Below, piece after piece: positions 36,144 to 45,054 of a DNA stretch of 47,662 nt. The notes below the pieces were generated by a model that worked only from the letters and a program-made list of their open reading frames with translations, did no database searches and was not told the DNA's origin. Position 1 is the first letter of the stretch, and the number at the start of each line of letters is the position of its first letter. A program made the position numbers and the translations under genes. The stretch is from the NCBI GenBank assembly GCA_029762595.1, contig JARVGJ010000018.1, positions 1-47,662 of the forward strand, in the 5' to 3' direction. The stretch is from Methanolobus sp. (GTDB lineage Archaea; Halobacteriota; Methanosarcinia; Methanosarcinales; Methanosarcinaceae).

Positions 36144-36379
36144 CGAATTCCCCCTGAAATTATCATCTTTTATTTTGTTGTTTGTTTGGTAAGTATAAAT
36201 ACTAGGCGACTCTGAAGCAGAGATTAGATTCAACTGTGTTCCGGTACAATTCCGAAAACCACTTTTTGGTCTTCTTCATGTTCTTTTTGTCCGGGAATTG
36301 AATTCTACACGTTTTTAGAAGAGTAATCACTGTCAAATTTAAGCACTTCTGTGTGCAAGAACTTTCGTCTGCGAACAGG

Positions 36380-36559
36380 TTAGTTTTCCTTAAACTCGAT
36401 GGTCATTACCACCACCTGATTTGTCATACTCTTTGACAGCATCCCGGGTTCCAGCCTGCATATGTACAGAATACCAATAGGTGTGATCCATACGGGACAA
36501 CAATGGGATTTTTGTGTCTTGTTCATCACATAGTTGTCTTTGACATCCAGGGTTTCCAT
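36380..36559 (-). CDS. Possible small protein, 59 residues
   Basis: An uninterrupted frame from ATG 36559 with GAGGT seven bases before the ATG. It contains SHCCPVWITPIGILYICRLEPG and ends VVVMTIEFKEN, a plausible beta-rich small protein with three cysteines. No family recognised. It lies 236 bases upstream of the PAS gene on the same strand. The remaining interval 36144-36379 shows nothing else. Confidence 0.4.
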   Translation of the reverse strand: METLDVKDNYVMNKTQKSHCCPVWITPIGILYICRLEPGMLSKSMTNQVVVMTIEFKEN

Positions 36560-37038
36560 TATGGGAACCTCAATATGTAATCTTTCTTATATCTTTTTAC
36601 AAGGCGTTTAAATAGCTAGCAGCATTATAAGCAGTACACCGCGAGAAGGCATTTCGAAGGGACCTGAAATTGAAATGAATAGAACCAATAATCCCATAGC
36701 AGCAATTCTGGCCGCAGTAAATTATCCACAACGAAGATATAACATCAATAACATTAATTGCAGATAAAAATGAATCTCCTCTTGATTGTTCGGGCAAATT
36801 TGCAAGGGATTAATTTAAGTACCTGTCCAAATATACTGGCTATATCCTGAATATAAGCTGATATGTTATCTCATGATATGGGTTTGAACTATCAACTTGC
36901 ATTTAGAATCCGGAGAATTACTCATTCTCCAGTAGATAAATGAGATATTATTGTTGAAATAAACCACACGATGTTAAAGAGAAATATAAAAATTTGATGT
37001 CCTGTTAAATTACAACAGTCGGAATGGAGAGAAAAGAA
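36560..37038. other. Intergenic region with palindrome before FilR1 copy 2
   Basis: No clear gene; a 30-codon frame at 36675-36767 has no convincing ribosome site. GGAGAAT (36912-36918) and ATTCTCC (36924-36930) form a perfect 7-bp palindrome about 60 bases before a TATA-like GAAATATAAAAAT (36981-36993), so it may be a regulator site for the gene at 37039. Confidence 0.4.
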
Positions 37039-37824
37039 ATGAGTAAACCATTGTTGGATGTTGTTTTTAATTCTGAAAAAAGAAAAAAAGTTCTCTTGTT
37101 GTTGCAGGATGGACATAAAGAAATGGATTCCCTTCTCAAGTCACTGGATACAACAAGACAGGCCTTACTTCCTCAAACGAAGATCTTAGAGGAACACCAT
37201 CTTGTGTTCCATTATGATGATATCTATGAATTAACAACTCTCGGGAAAATTATTGTTGAAGATATGATGCCTTTAATAGATATTATTGAAGTTTTTGAGC
37301 ATGATACTAATTATTGGGGAAATCATAAAATCGATTTTATTCCACCTTTTCTCCTGGAAAGATTAAGTGATCTCAAATGTTGCAAAATAATAAAGCCCTG
37401 TTTGGCTGATTTATATGAAGTGAACAAGGATTTTATTGAAAGATCTGATCATTCAAAATCATTATTCTTTATATTCACATTTATGCATCCAAGTTTTGCT
37501 CCCCTTATATCACAATTCATAGAAAATGACATTGATACAAAAATAATAGTCACAAAAGAATTACTTGAAAAACTAAAGGCTGAGTGGCATGATGAAACTA
37601 ATGCCTTTATTGGCAGTGGAAAAGTGAAATTATTTTTATTTCAGGAACCTCTCAAACTAGTTTCGTTATCAGTCAGTGATGTTTGTTTAGCTCTTCGGCT
37701 ATTAAACAACGACAACCGGTATGATAACACACAAATATTCTGCTGTGGTCCCAGCTCACAACATTGGGGACAAGAGCTGTTCAATTATTATTTGGGATTT
37801 TCAGTGCCAATTTACGAAGTCTGA
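37039..37824 (+). CDS. FilR1/DUF1724 winged-helix regulator, copy 2
   Basis: 261 residues with the same layout as the gene at 33584: wHTH at 1-80 (SEKRKKVLLLLQDGHKEMDSLLKSLDTTRQALLPQ) and FilR1_middle domain (DTNYWGNHKIDFIPPFLLERL...). The closest relative in the window is the copy at 40825. The C-terminal part carries more cysteines (KCCKIIKPCL, FCCG) than the others, which could alter ligand or redox sensing. Start ATG 37039 follows GGAGAG. Confidence 0.85.
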   Translation: MSKPLLDVVFNSEKRKKVLLLLQDGHKEMDSLLKSLDTTRQALLPQTKILEEHHLVFHYDDIYELTTLGKIIVEDMMPLIDIIEVFEHDTNYWGNHKIDFIPPFLLERLSDLKCCKIIKPCLADLYEVNKDFIERSDHSKSLFFIFTFMHPSFAPLISQFIENDIDTKIIVTKELLEKLKAEWHDETNAFIGSGKVKLFLFQEPLKLVSLSVSDVCLALRLLNNDNRYDNTQIFCCGPSSQHWGQELFNYYLGFSVPIYEV

Positions 37825-38179
37825 TCATTTTATGCTTAAACATTAAGAAGATTCGTATTTTCCGCAAACATTCTATTTCATCCAATTTTCTCAAGTGTTT
37901 CAGAGCAAACATAAGGAAAAATGAATATGGATAAAAAAGACACTTAAAGATATGAAAATACAATATGAAATCAGGGATATGGATTTCCCGAAGGCACTCT
38001 CAATTACATGAAAAAGAACTCTGAAGCTGAGAAGCCATTTATTCTAAACACTCTCAAAATTGAGCACAAATTTGCATTAAGTATCGTCCGCTATTTTTGC
38101 AGTCACAATTGCTGACATGTTTTATAATGCATATCATGTAATGGAATGATATCTGATTGGAATGTTTGCATATTTTTAT
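37825..38179. pseudogene. Gene remnant related to the fragment at 40600-40660
   Basis: The frame near 37985-38113 reads GFPEGTLNYMKKNSEAEKPFILNTL... and matches, with changes, the frame near 40600-40660 (STLRYFKKNYEVYKPFTLKI). A stop lies just upstream of this fragment, so only a decayed 3-prime piece remains. The parent gene is not recognised. The rest of the interval shows nothing. Confidence 0.4.
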
Positions 38180-38659
38180 TCAGTAGTTGATCCATTTGGA
38201 ATATTCTTCAACAAAGGCTTCTATTATATGGTCCTTATTAATTTCTTCCACATCATACTCCGTAAGGGTTCCGTTCCTGAGCAACATTTCAATCTTTGTT
38301 ATCCTTGGTTCTCCCTCTTCTGCATGTGCAGGAAATGCAAATCCTGCTTTATGATATGCTCTGCCCTTTATTTGGAAATAGAATTCTTCTATTTCTTTGT
38401 GCCTATCTTCTTCTGAGCAAGTGTACACAATAATTGTAGCAGAGTTTAAACCTGTATCATCAACCTTAATCACTACTTTTCGACCATATTTTTCAATTTC
38501 CTCTTTAAGTTCATCAAGTGCAGGAATTACAATATCTTTAAATACTTTTCTTAATTTATATTGCGCGAATTTAACATTTACCTTCTCTGGATGCTTATTA
38601 TTCTCTGATATTGAACTCTTTTGAATAATACTCTGAAGTTGCTCTTTCCACCAGCTCAT
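38180..38659 (-). CDS. Unknown soluble protein coupled to the BCCT transporter
   Basis: 159 residues, no transmembrane helix, acidic, with predicted alpha/beta character (KVVIKVDDTGLNSATIIVYTCSEEDRHKEIEEFYFQIKGRAY). No domain recognised. Its ATG overlaps the stop of the transporter gene (ATGA at 38656-38659) and AGGTGA precedes it inside that gene, so translation is coupled. It may be a regulatory or accessory partner of the transporter. Confidence 0.7.
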   Translation of the reverse strand: MSWWKEQLQSIIQKSSISENNKHPEKVNVKFAQYKLRKVFKDIVIPALDELKEEIEKYGRKVVIKVDDTGLNSATIIVYTCSEEDRHKEIEEFYFQIKGRAYHKAGFAFPAHAEEGEPRITKIEMLLRNGTLTEYDVEEINKDHIIEAFVEEYSKWINY

Positions 38660-40251
38660 TGTTCACCTCTTCCTAGCAAATCTTTTATTAATTTCTTTGT
38701 TTTCACCTCTGATGTACTTTCTGGTGGAAGCGATATGTCTGCATCAATGACATTATATCCAAGCTTTTCTGTCTTCAGTCCTTTATAGAGACTATAGCAC
38801 ATAAGCACCATCACAAAACTGAACGGCAGGGCCGTTGTGAGTGCTGCGGTTTCAAGACTGGCCAGTCCGCCTGTTATAAGAAGTATTGCTGCAACTGCTC
38901 CCTGAAGAAGAGACCAGAAAACTCTAAGGACCATTGGTGGATGAGGATTTCCACCAGATGAAAGTATGGAGATAACCAAAGAACCTGAATCCGAAGATGT
39001 AACAAAAAATGTGACTATCACTATGGTGGCTATAAGGGTTGTGATACCAGCTCCTGGTAACTGATCAAGGAGTACGTACAGCGAAGTTGGTACACTTTCC
39101 TGAACTGCTTCTATAATTCCTCCCAAACCAAATAACTCCATATGAATTGCTGTATTTCCAAATACAACGATCCAGAGAAATGTAACCAGAGTAGGAACTA
39201 GCAGAACACCCTGTATAAATTCACGGATAGTTCGCCCTTTTGATATTCTTGCTATGAACATACCTACAAAAGGAGACCATGATATCCACCATCCCCAGTA
39301 AAACATAGTCCATGATTTTTGCCATTCAAGACCTATGAAAGCATCAGTCTGGAAGGTCAAATAGACTATATTCTGCACATAAAATCCAATACTCTGAACA
39401 TAGGAACTTAGCAAAAATATAGAAGGGCCCACGATCAAAACAAAAATGACCAGCAATATGCCCAGTATTATGTTAAACTGGCTAAGAATTTTAATTCCCC
39501 TATCAAGTCCCGATGCAACTGATATGGTGGCAAGTACGGTAATCACAGCGATTAGCAGAATCTGGTTATTGAGAGAATAGGAAAACAATCCAATATAATC
39601 TATACCCGCATTGATCTGCATAACTCCTAATCCCAGGGATGTAGCAACACCAAACAGAGTTCCAAAGATTGCGATTACTTCAACAATATCTCCACGGATC
39701 CCATATACCTTTTCTCCTAAAATTGGATACAATGTTGAACGGATTGTTAACGGGAGATCATGCCTGTATGAAAAATATGCAAGTGATAAACCGACTACTA
39801 TGTATATTGCCCATGCATGAAGCCCCCAGTGGAAAAAAGTCAGGTTCATAGCTTCAATTGCAGCGCTTATGGTTTCCGGGGATGCTTCTTTTGGTTGTGA
39901 GAAATGAAGGATTGGCTCTGCGACACTGTAGAATAAAAGACCTATTCCCATACCTGCACTAAAGAGCATTGCAAACCATGTACTATTCTTGTATTCAGGT
40001 CTGTCAGAATCCTTACCAAGTCTTATCTGTCCGTATTTACTAACATAAAGTCCTATGACAAATATAAGAAAAAAAGCAACAACCAGTACATAGAACCATC
40101 CAAAATTTGTAACTATAAGATCCTGAATAGTACTAAATATAGAAGACATCCTATCAGTGAACAAAACTCCCATTATAACAAAGAGCAATACGATAATTGC
40201 AGAAAAATAAAATACATGCGGATTAATTCTATACATATGCAGATCTTTCAT
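38656..40251 (-). CDS. BCCT-family betaine/choline/carnitine transporter
   Basis: 531 residues, 12 transmembrane helices. Family signature in helix 8: WTMFYWGWWISWSPFVGMFIARISKGRTIREF; the tryptophans form the trimethylammonium-binding box of BetP. SAGMGIGLLFYSVAEP matches the helix with the sodium and substrate sites. The substrate is probably glycine betaine or a similar methylated amine, serving osmoprotection or, in some Methanolobus/Methanococcoides, methanogenesis. Start ATG 40251; TTG 40254 adjoins it. The C-terminal tail is short. FilR1-type regulators lie on both sides. Confidence 0.9.
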   Translation of the reverse strand: MKDLHMYRINPHVFYFSAIIVLLFVIMGVLFTDRMSSIFSTIQDLIVTNFGWFYVLVVAFFLIFVIGLYVSKYGQIRLGKDSDRPEYKNSTWFAMLFSAGMGIGLLFYSVAEPILHFSQPKEASPETISAAIEAMNLTFFHWGLHAWAIYIVVGLSLAYFSYRHDLPLTIRSTLYPILGEKVYGIRGDIVEVIAIFGTLFGVATSLGLGVMQINAGIDYIGLFSYSLNNQILLIAVITVLATISVASGLDRGIKILSQFNIILGILLVIFVLIVGPSIFLLSSYVQSIGFYVQNIVYLTFQTDAFIGLEWQKSWTMFYWGWWISWSPFVGMFIARISKGRTIREFIQGVLLVPTLVTFLWIVVFGNTAIHMELFGLGGIIEAVQESVPTSLYVLLDQLPGAGITTLIATIVIVTFFVTSSDSGSLVISILSSGGNPHPPMVLRVFWSLLQGAVAAILLITGGLASLETAALTTALPFSFVMVLMCYSLYKGLKTEKLGYNVIDADISLPPESTSEVKTKKLIKDLLGRGEQ

Positions 40252-40824
40252 CAATAAATGTCCCCGTAAATCTCCTGATACTATAATTTTACTTATGTAA
40301 ATCTATGATATCTTTTTCATTAGTGGACTTAAAATACATATGCAAACCTTAAAAATCTACCTTTTTATTTTTACAGAATATCTTTTTATTTCTACAGAAT
40401 ATCGCTCTATAATCAATAATTAGAGGTTCAGCCGATAAATAAATATATTTTTTCAATAGATGTTATGTATCTTTTTAATCATCATGTATACTTATAATCA
40501 GAATCGTGAAGCTAGTCGCCTAAAAGCACTCCATAATCCGGTTCAAAGACAAATATTGTTGCCTGTAAGATCAACTATGGAATATGATGATATTCTCTAG
40601 AAGCACTCTCCGTTATTTTAAGAAGAATTATGAAGTTTACAAGCCATTTACACTTAAGATTTGAGATGTAGGAAGGAAGCCCGTTAGGTTTTAAAAGTTC
40701 ACTTTGCTAAGAAATCATATTAATATTGGCTGTATAATTAAATATCTATAACTAATACTGATCCTAAACTAAAATATGTATGTGGAGTTAAATGAGATCA
40801 TATGCATTAAAGAAGGTGGATTAC
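40252..40824. pseudogene. Intergenic region with decayed gene fragment
   Basis: A 38-codon frame (40484-40600) reads ...REASRLKALHNPVQRQILL...MEYDDIL and stops; in the next frame 40600-40660 continues STLRYFKKNYEVYKPFTLKI, matching the remnant at 37985-38113. One frameshift would join them. The first part looks vaguely like an ArsR-type HTH opening. The other parts are A/T-rich promoter-like DNA for the flanking divergent genes. Confidence 0.35.
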
Positions 40825-41610
40825 ATGAAAAAACCGTTAACTGATGTTCTGTTTATGTCTGAAAAGAGAAAAAATGTTCTCCTATTGTTACAAGATGGGG
40901 CAAAGGAAATGGAGTTTCTTCTTGATTCCCTTAGTACTACAAGACAGGCTCTACTTCCACAAGTAAGGATTCTGGAAGATTATCATCTGACAACTCACTA
41001 TAATGATACCTACGAACTAACAACTATCGGAAAAGTAATAGTTAACAAAATGTTTCCTTTACTAAATACTTTGCTTGTCTTTGATGATGATATTGATTAC
41101 TGGGGAAAACATAGAATTGATTTTATTCCACCATATCTTTTGAAAAGAATAAATGAGCTTGGAAAATGCAAGATTATAACACCACCTCTGATAGAAGCTT
41201 ACGAACTTTTGCAAGAGTTTCAATTATCCTCTTACAATTCAATGTCTCTCTATGGTGTTACTACCTTTTTCCATCCACATTTTAATAAGCTGTTTTATGA
41301 ACTTATCAGTAATAATGTAAACATATATGTTATTATCACTGAAGAATTACTTAATGACTTACTATTGCATCACCGTGCCGTTTTTGAAGGACTTATCAAA
41401 AACAGTTTATTTCATGCCTTTGTCTGTCAGCACATAGATGGTTTTCTGTCATTTGCATTTAATGACAAATATATTCTCCTAGATCTTTTAATGGATAACG
41501 GAGAATATGATAACAAACATATATTGTGCTCTAATTCTGAATCACTAAAATGGGGAAAAGAACTCTTTGATCATTACTTAAAAAATTCTACAGCAATTAC
41601 AGATGTCTGA
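40825..41610 (+). CDS. FilR1/DUF1724 winged-helix regulator, copy 3
   Basis: 261 residues: wHTH (KKPLTDVLFMSEKRKNVLLLLQDGAKEMEFLLDSLSTTRQALLPQVRILEDYHLTTHYNDTYELTTIGKVI) and FilR1_middle domain (DDIDYWGKHRIDFIPPYLLKRINELGKCKIITPPL...). It is divergent from the BCCT transporter and is the best local candidate for its regulator. ATG 40825 follows AAGGTGG; an in-frame upstream ATG at 40792 has no such site. Confidence 0.87.
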   Translation: MKKPLTDVLFMSEKRKNVLLLLQDGAKEMEFLLDSLSTTRQALLPQVRILEDYHLTTHYNDTYELTTIGKVIVNKMFPLLNTLLVFDDDIDYWGKHRIDFIPPYLLKRINELGKCKIITPPLIEAYELLQEFQLSSYNSMSLYGVTTFFHPHFNKLFYELISNNVNIYVIITEELLNDLLLHHRAVFEGLIKNSLFHAFVCQHIDGFLSFAFNDKYILLDLLMDNGEYDNKHILCSNSESLKWGKELFDHYLKNSTAITDV

Positions 41611-41761
41611 GTAGGATTTGTTTTTTATAAATACTAAAAGATAAAAATATATGCATGATACATTATTAATATTCTTATTTGGGCATAACTCAAAAGAACT
41701 ATTCTCTTCAATCGAAAAAGCCATATATGTCCTATTATCACTTATTATTGGGGGCGATAAA

Positions 41762-41980
41762 GTGACTGAACCAGAGAAAGAAATTGAAAAGAACTATTCA
41801 TACGATAAACAGCAACTTATTAAATTCCTTGACAATCTAAAAAATGAAATTGATTCCGGAGAAATAAAGATTGGAGAGGAACAAGTAAAGATACCTGATA
41901 GCAATATGGATGTTGAGTATGGTTTTAAAATCGAGGGTGGGCAAAAAGAGATTGAAATAGAAATAAAATGGAATAAATAA
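41762..41980 (+). CDS. Amphi-Trp domain protein
   Basis: 72 residues from GTG 41762, preceded by GGGGGCGAT. The pattern YDKQQLIKFLDNLKNEIDSGEIKIGEEQVKIPDSNMDVEYGFKIEGGQKEIEIEIKW is the amphi-Trp domain: a helix, then a beta sheet ending in an alternating E-I-E-I-K-W strand. These small proteins are common in haloarchaea and methanogens; the function is unknown. An upstream in-frame start at 41651 is less likely. Confidence 0.75.
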   Translation: MTEPEKEIEKNYSYDKQQLIKFLDNLKNEIDSGEIKIGEEQVKIPDSNMDVEYGFKIEGGQKEIEIEIKWNK

Positions 41981-42020
41981 ACAGAAAATGCAAGAGGATT
42001 TCTACAAAGCCCAAACTTTA

Positions 42021-42126
42021 ATTACTTATCACACAAGCCGTTAAATCAAAGATCTAAGAGTGGTGCCAGATTTTTAATATGGAATAAACACAACCATCCT
42101 CTTTGTGTTTTCTTGTGATAAGTAAT
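42021..42126. repeat. Nested inverted repeats (structured RNA or MITE-like element)
   Basis: ATTACTTATCACACAAG (42021-42037) pairs with CTTGTGATAAGTAAT (42112-42126), a 15-bp stem with a 2-base bulge. Inside, AAACACAA (42086-42093) pairs with TTGTGTTT (42103-42110). AAGAGGAT (41992-41999) is also complementary to ATCCTCTT (42096-42103), an alternative fold. It lies between the amphi-Trp gene and the next. Confidence 0.5.
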
Positions 42127-42207
42127 ATTCATGGGATTTATCCTGTTTAATTTATTATGTTAAATGAAATGTAAAGCAGTTTTTCTATAGAGCCAAAAGG
42201 GGATATT

Positions 42208-42729
42208 ATGGTTAAAAATGAGCAAGAGATATTAAATAAAGCCTATGATAAAGGTTTTGAATACGAGCAAAAATATGGATACTGTGCTCAAGCGGTTCTT
42301 TCAGCAATTCAGGATATCTTTGGTGAGATAAATGATGAAGTGATCCAGGCTTCACACTCACTTGCTGGCGGGGGATCACTTGATGGTGACGGAACCTGTG
42401 GTGGATATAGTGGAGCTATGATGGCTATAAGTGCCTTTTTTGGTAGAAAAAGAGATCAGTTTGGCGAAGGAGAGATCTTTGATTGGATGGAGTCGTCTAA
42501 ATTATCAAAAAGAATCAAACAAGAATTCATTGATGAATATGGCAGTATCATATGCAACGATATTCAAAAAGAAGTGTTTGGGAATTCCTATGATCTATGG
42601 GACCCGAAAGAATTTGAAGCTTTTGAAAAAGCCGGGGCACATGTTGATAAATGTCCAAGTATAACAGGAAACGCGGCCAAATGGACGGCTAAAGTCTTGT
42701 TAGAAGAGGGTGTTGAACCTAAGCAGTGA
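42208..42729 (+). CDS. C-GCAxxG-C-C family protein
   Basis: 173 residues. The cysteine pattern of this family is present: GYCAQAVL near residue 27, GTCGGYSGAMMAIS near 72, IICND near 113 and DKCPSITG near 149. Such proteins are predicted redox or metal-binding proteins, often beside electron-transfer genes. Here it stands with no redox partner. AAAGGGGAT precedes the ATG. Confidence 0.82.
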   Translation: MVKNEQEILNKAYDKGFEYEQKYGYCAQAVLSAIQDIFGEINDEVIQASHSLAGGGSLDGDGTCGGYSGAMMAISAFFGRKRDQFGEGEIFDWMESSKLSKRIKQEFIDEYGSIICNDIQKEVFGNSYDLWDPKEFEAFEKAGAHVDKCPSITGNAAKWTAKVLLEEGVEPKQ

Positions 42730-42775
42730 GTATTATAGTCAAAAACATATATAGTCACCTATAATTGTATCCAAT

Positions 42776-43117
42776 ATGAATTTTAAAATATGGTTTAAAT
42801 CAAAACCGGAGTGGTTTCAATATAGTATACTGGGAGCAATAAGCTACCCAGCTCTTATCTTATTTTTAATGATACTTGCATTTATGGCTTCTCCAACCAG
42901 GTTAAGATTTATTTTTGAGACCATGATCTCGATTATTATCTACCCTGCCTCTTTTTTAGCAATGCACTTTACCTATAAAATATTTACAATAGAAAGCTAT
43001 GATTCTTTCGTATTCTATTTCATTGGAATGATTATATTTTTCACTATAATCATTGGGTCCTTAATTGGAATGATGACCTTTTTCTCACGACATATCTATC
43101 ATAAACTAAAGTCCTAA
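42776..43117 (+). CDS. Small integral membrane protein, unknown
   Basis: 113 residues with three predicted transmembrane helices (about 18-38, 46-68, 80-103) and positively charged ends. No family recognised and no clear ribosome site; the TATA-like AACATATATAG at about 42743 suggests a very short or leaderless transcript. Confidence 0.6.
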   Translation: MNFKIWFKSKPEWFQYSILGAISYPALILFLMILAFMASPTRLRFIFETMISIIIYPASFLAMHFTYKIFTIESYDSFVFYFIGMIIFFTIIIGSLIGMMTFFSRHIYHKLKS

Positions 43118-44133
43118 AAATGGTCTTTCTGCCAATATACACTTCTTTATAGCTATACTCCTGCACGAAGCTCCGCTTTAGGCTATCGTGTCAGATGATT
43201 TAACAAGATCTTAACTGAAAATGCACCAGTAGTATTTTTTCTTACAGGATCAAAAACAACAATTTCAGTAAACAAATACTAAAGAGATCTATATTTGAGA
43301 AAATAGTGAATATTAAGAATTATGTTAATGAATAAGGAACATTGTTACTATCGTAATATCAGACAGGACAAATTGCAGGCTATGTTAAAATTTTGATTAA
43401 CTTTGTAAACAGTAATCGGATTTTTCGACTTCGTCTCACCCGATTGCCAGTTTTGCTGCCTCCCAGTCTGCCCGCAAAGACATCTGTGTCATGAAACCAA
43501 ATAGCGTATAATGATTGATAATATAATCGTCACTCAGTTCTCAGTTTTTTCTGTTCCAATGAATGCCACAATATGTACAGTAATGCTTTGATCCGGTCTT
43601 CATTTGTTCTTATCTTCAAGTAATTGAAAATGGATAAGGGGTGGTGAGCCTATCTGGACAGCACCACCCTTCTTTATATAAGGCTCTCCACAAGCCTTAT
43701 AGTGAATCCACTCCCAGGATTGGGTCTTATCTACCTCTTATTTATACCTGGTTTGAAACCCCCCGATTTTTATCTCCAAGGTATATTTGTGCGGGATTTT
43801 AATTCCCAGCATCATAATGAAGTTCTAACGATATATACTTAATTCCTTGAAATAAATCATAGGGTACTGAATTATAACGCCATTGTAATCTTAAATCCCG
43901 CTTTCATGAATGGAATCAATGTTCTGTTCATGAACAAGACCTATAAGATCCTGGTGTTTTTGCTCTTTGCAGGAGGGGCGAGGAAAGGGATATCTCTTTG
44001 GTATAAGAATTGTATTGATAAATATTTGCGCATCTTAAGAGCTATTATTCAAAGAATAGAACAGGGTCTTGCAAAAAAAACAGGACTGGCACAAAGTGCC
44101 AGCAACATGTCGTTATATTTTATGGTAAGCTGT
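43118..44133. other. 1-kb region without intact gene; decayed coding traces and hairpins
   Basis: The minus strand between about 43740 and 43440 shows short coding-like pieces in different frames: EVDKTQSWEWIHYKACGEPYIKKGG..., a zinc-knuckle-like HYCTYCGIHW (43541-43603) and MSLRADWEAAKLAIG, with stops between them, so a degraded gene is likely. A hairpin with arms CACGA/TCGTG lies at about 43150-43190. The part after 43740 shows nothing recognisable. Confidence 0.35.
43632..43735. repeat. Cluster of three hairpins with possible closing stem
   Basis: AGGGGTGGTG...CACCACCCT (about 43637-43670), ATAAGGCT...AGCCTTAT (43678-43685 / 43693-43700, perfect) and CCCA...TGGG near 43718-43728, enclosed by GATAAG (about 43633) and CTTATC (about 43729). 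It reads like a multibranched RNA or an insertion-sequence end. Confidence 0.45.
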
Positions 44134-45054
44134 TTATTTCCTGGCCTTTGCATATTCCACAAGTGCTTCCTTAATGCCCCACTTAAATGCGACCACCACA
44201 GCTATACCCCATGCTAGCGGACCAATGAAAGCATAGAAGATACTTGTATCGATAAGCAGTGCATCCAGTGCCAGAAGAATAACGATGAATGCAAGGAATC
44301 CTCTAAGTGCAGGTATCCATATTCCAATACCTCCTACATTCATGTTTTCTAAGATGCTGCCTATATAACCCGCAAACAGGTCAATAGCCAACAGACCTAT
44401 CAGAAGTATTAAGGCTCCGACAAAGAGATGTGGTATGTATGCAATGATTGATTGTACTACTCCTGCAATAATATCCAATTTAAGGATGTTCAATGCTGCC
44501 ATTATGAAAAGCAGATAACCAAACACCTGTACGATGCCAGCAATAGTAGCTGATGCTGTCAGCCCACTTGCCTTCATAGCATTTCCAATACTTAGACTGG
44601 ATACACGGTCATCAACTCCCGTTGCTATCAGTACATTTTTTATAAGATTTGCAACAAAATCAACAACAAGCAAACCGATAATCAGGACCACTAGTGCAGA
44701 GAGTATTATCGGGATATAGAGTATTATACTTGTGATAAAGTCAGCAACTATCTGAATCTGTAATAGATCTATTATTATAACTGCAAATATTAAATACACA
44801 AACCATCTGATAGCAGCATCAAAAAACTGAACGGTTGTTATCTGTGATCTCTCTATCATGTGACCAATGGCTGTCTTATCCAGTAGATTATCAACGCCCA
44901 TCCTGTCAAGTATTTTTGAACCTATCTTGCCCAATGCCTTGCCTGCAATTTTTCCTACAATAAGCAATACTATTATTGCTATCAAAGTAGGAATGAAAGC
45001 TATTATGCTGTCTAACATAGCGTATAAACTATTCATTATTGGCAATGTTGCCAT
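44134..45054 (-). CDS. TM-helix repeat (MscS-like) membrane protein
   Basis: 306 residues, about nine hydrophobic segments arranged as repeats of the 'conserved TM helix' found at the N-terminus of small-conductance mechanosensitive channels: FIPTLIAIIVLLIVGKIAGK, YIPIILSALVVLIIGLLVVD, YIPHLFVGALILLIGLLAID. The cytoplasmic beta domain of MscS is missing. It may form or regulate an osmotic-release channel, fitting the nearby betaine transporter. ATG 45054 follows GGAGTGG. Confidence 0.8.
   Translation of the reverse strand: MATLPIMNSLYAMLDSIIAFIPTLIAIIVLLIVGKIAGKALGKIGSKILDRMGVDNLLDKTAIGHMIERSQITTVQFFDAAIRWFVYLIFAVIIIDLLQIQIVADFITSIILYIPIILSALVVLIIGLLVVDFVANLIKNVLIATGVDDRVSSLSIGNAMKASGLTASATIAGIVQVFGYLLFIMAALNILKLDIIAGVVQSIIAYIPHLFVGALILLIGLLAIDLFAGYIGSILENMNVGGIGIWIPALRGFLAFIVILLALDALLIDTSIFYAFIGPLAWGIAVVVAFKWGIKEALVEYAKARK

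Noticed and set aside
43541-43603. 20-codon minus-strand frame with HYCTYCG
   Set aside because: No ribosome site and flanked by broken coding traces; counted as part of a degraded gene rather than a small protein.
43906-44217. 103-residue plus-strand frame
   Set aside because: It runs into the 3-prime end of the minus-strand membrane protein and has no family-like pattern or good ribosome site.
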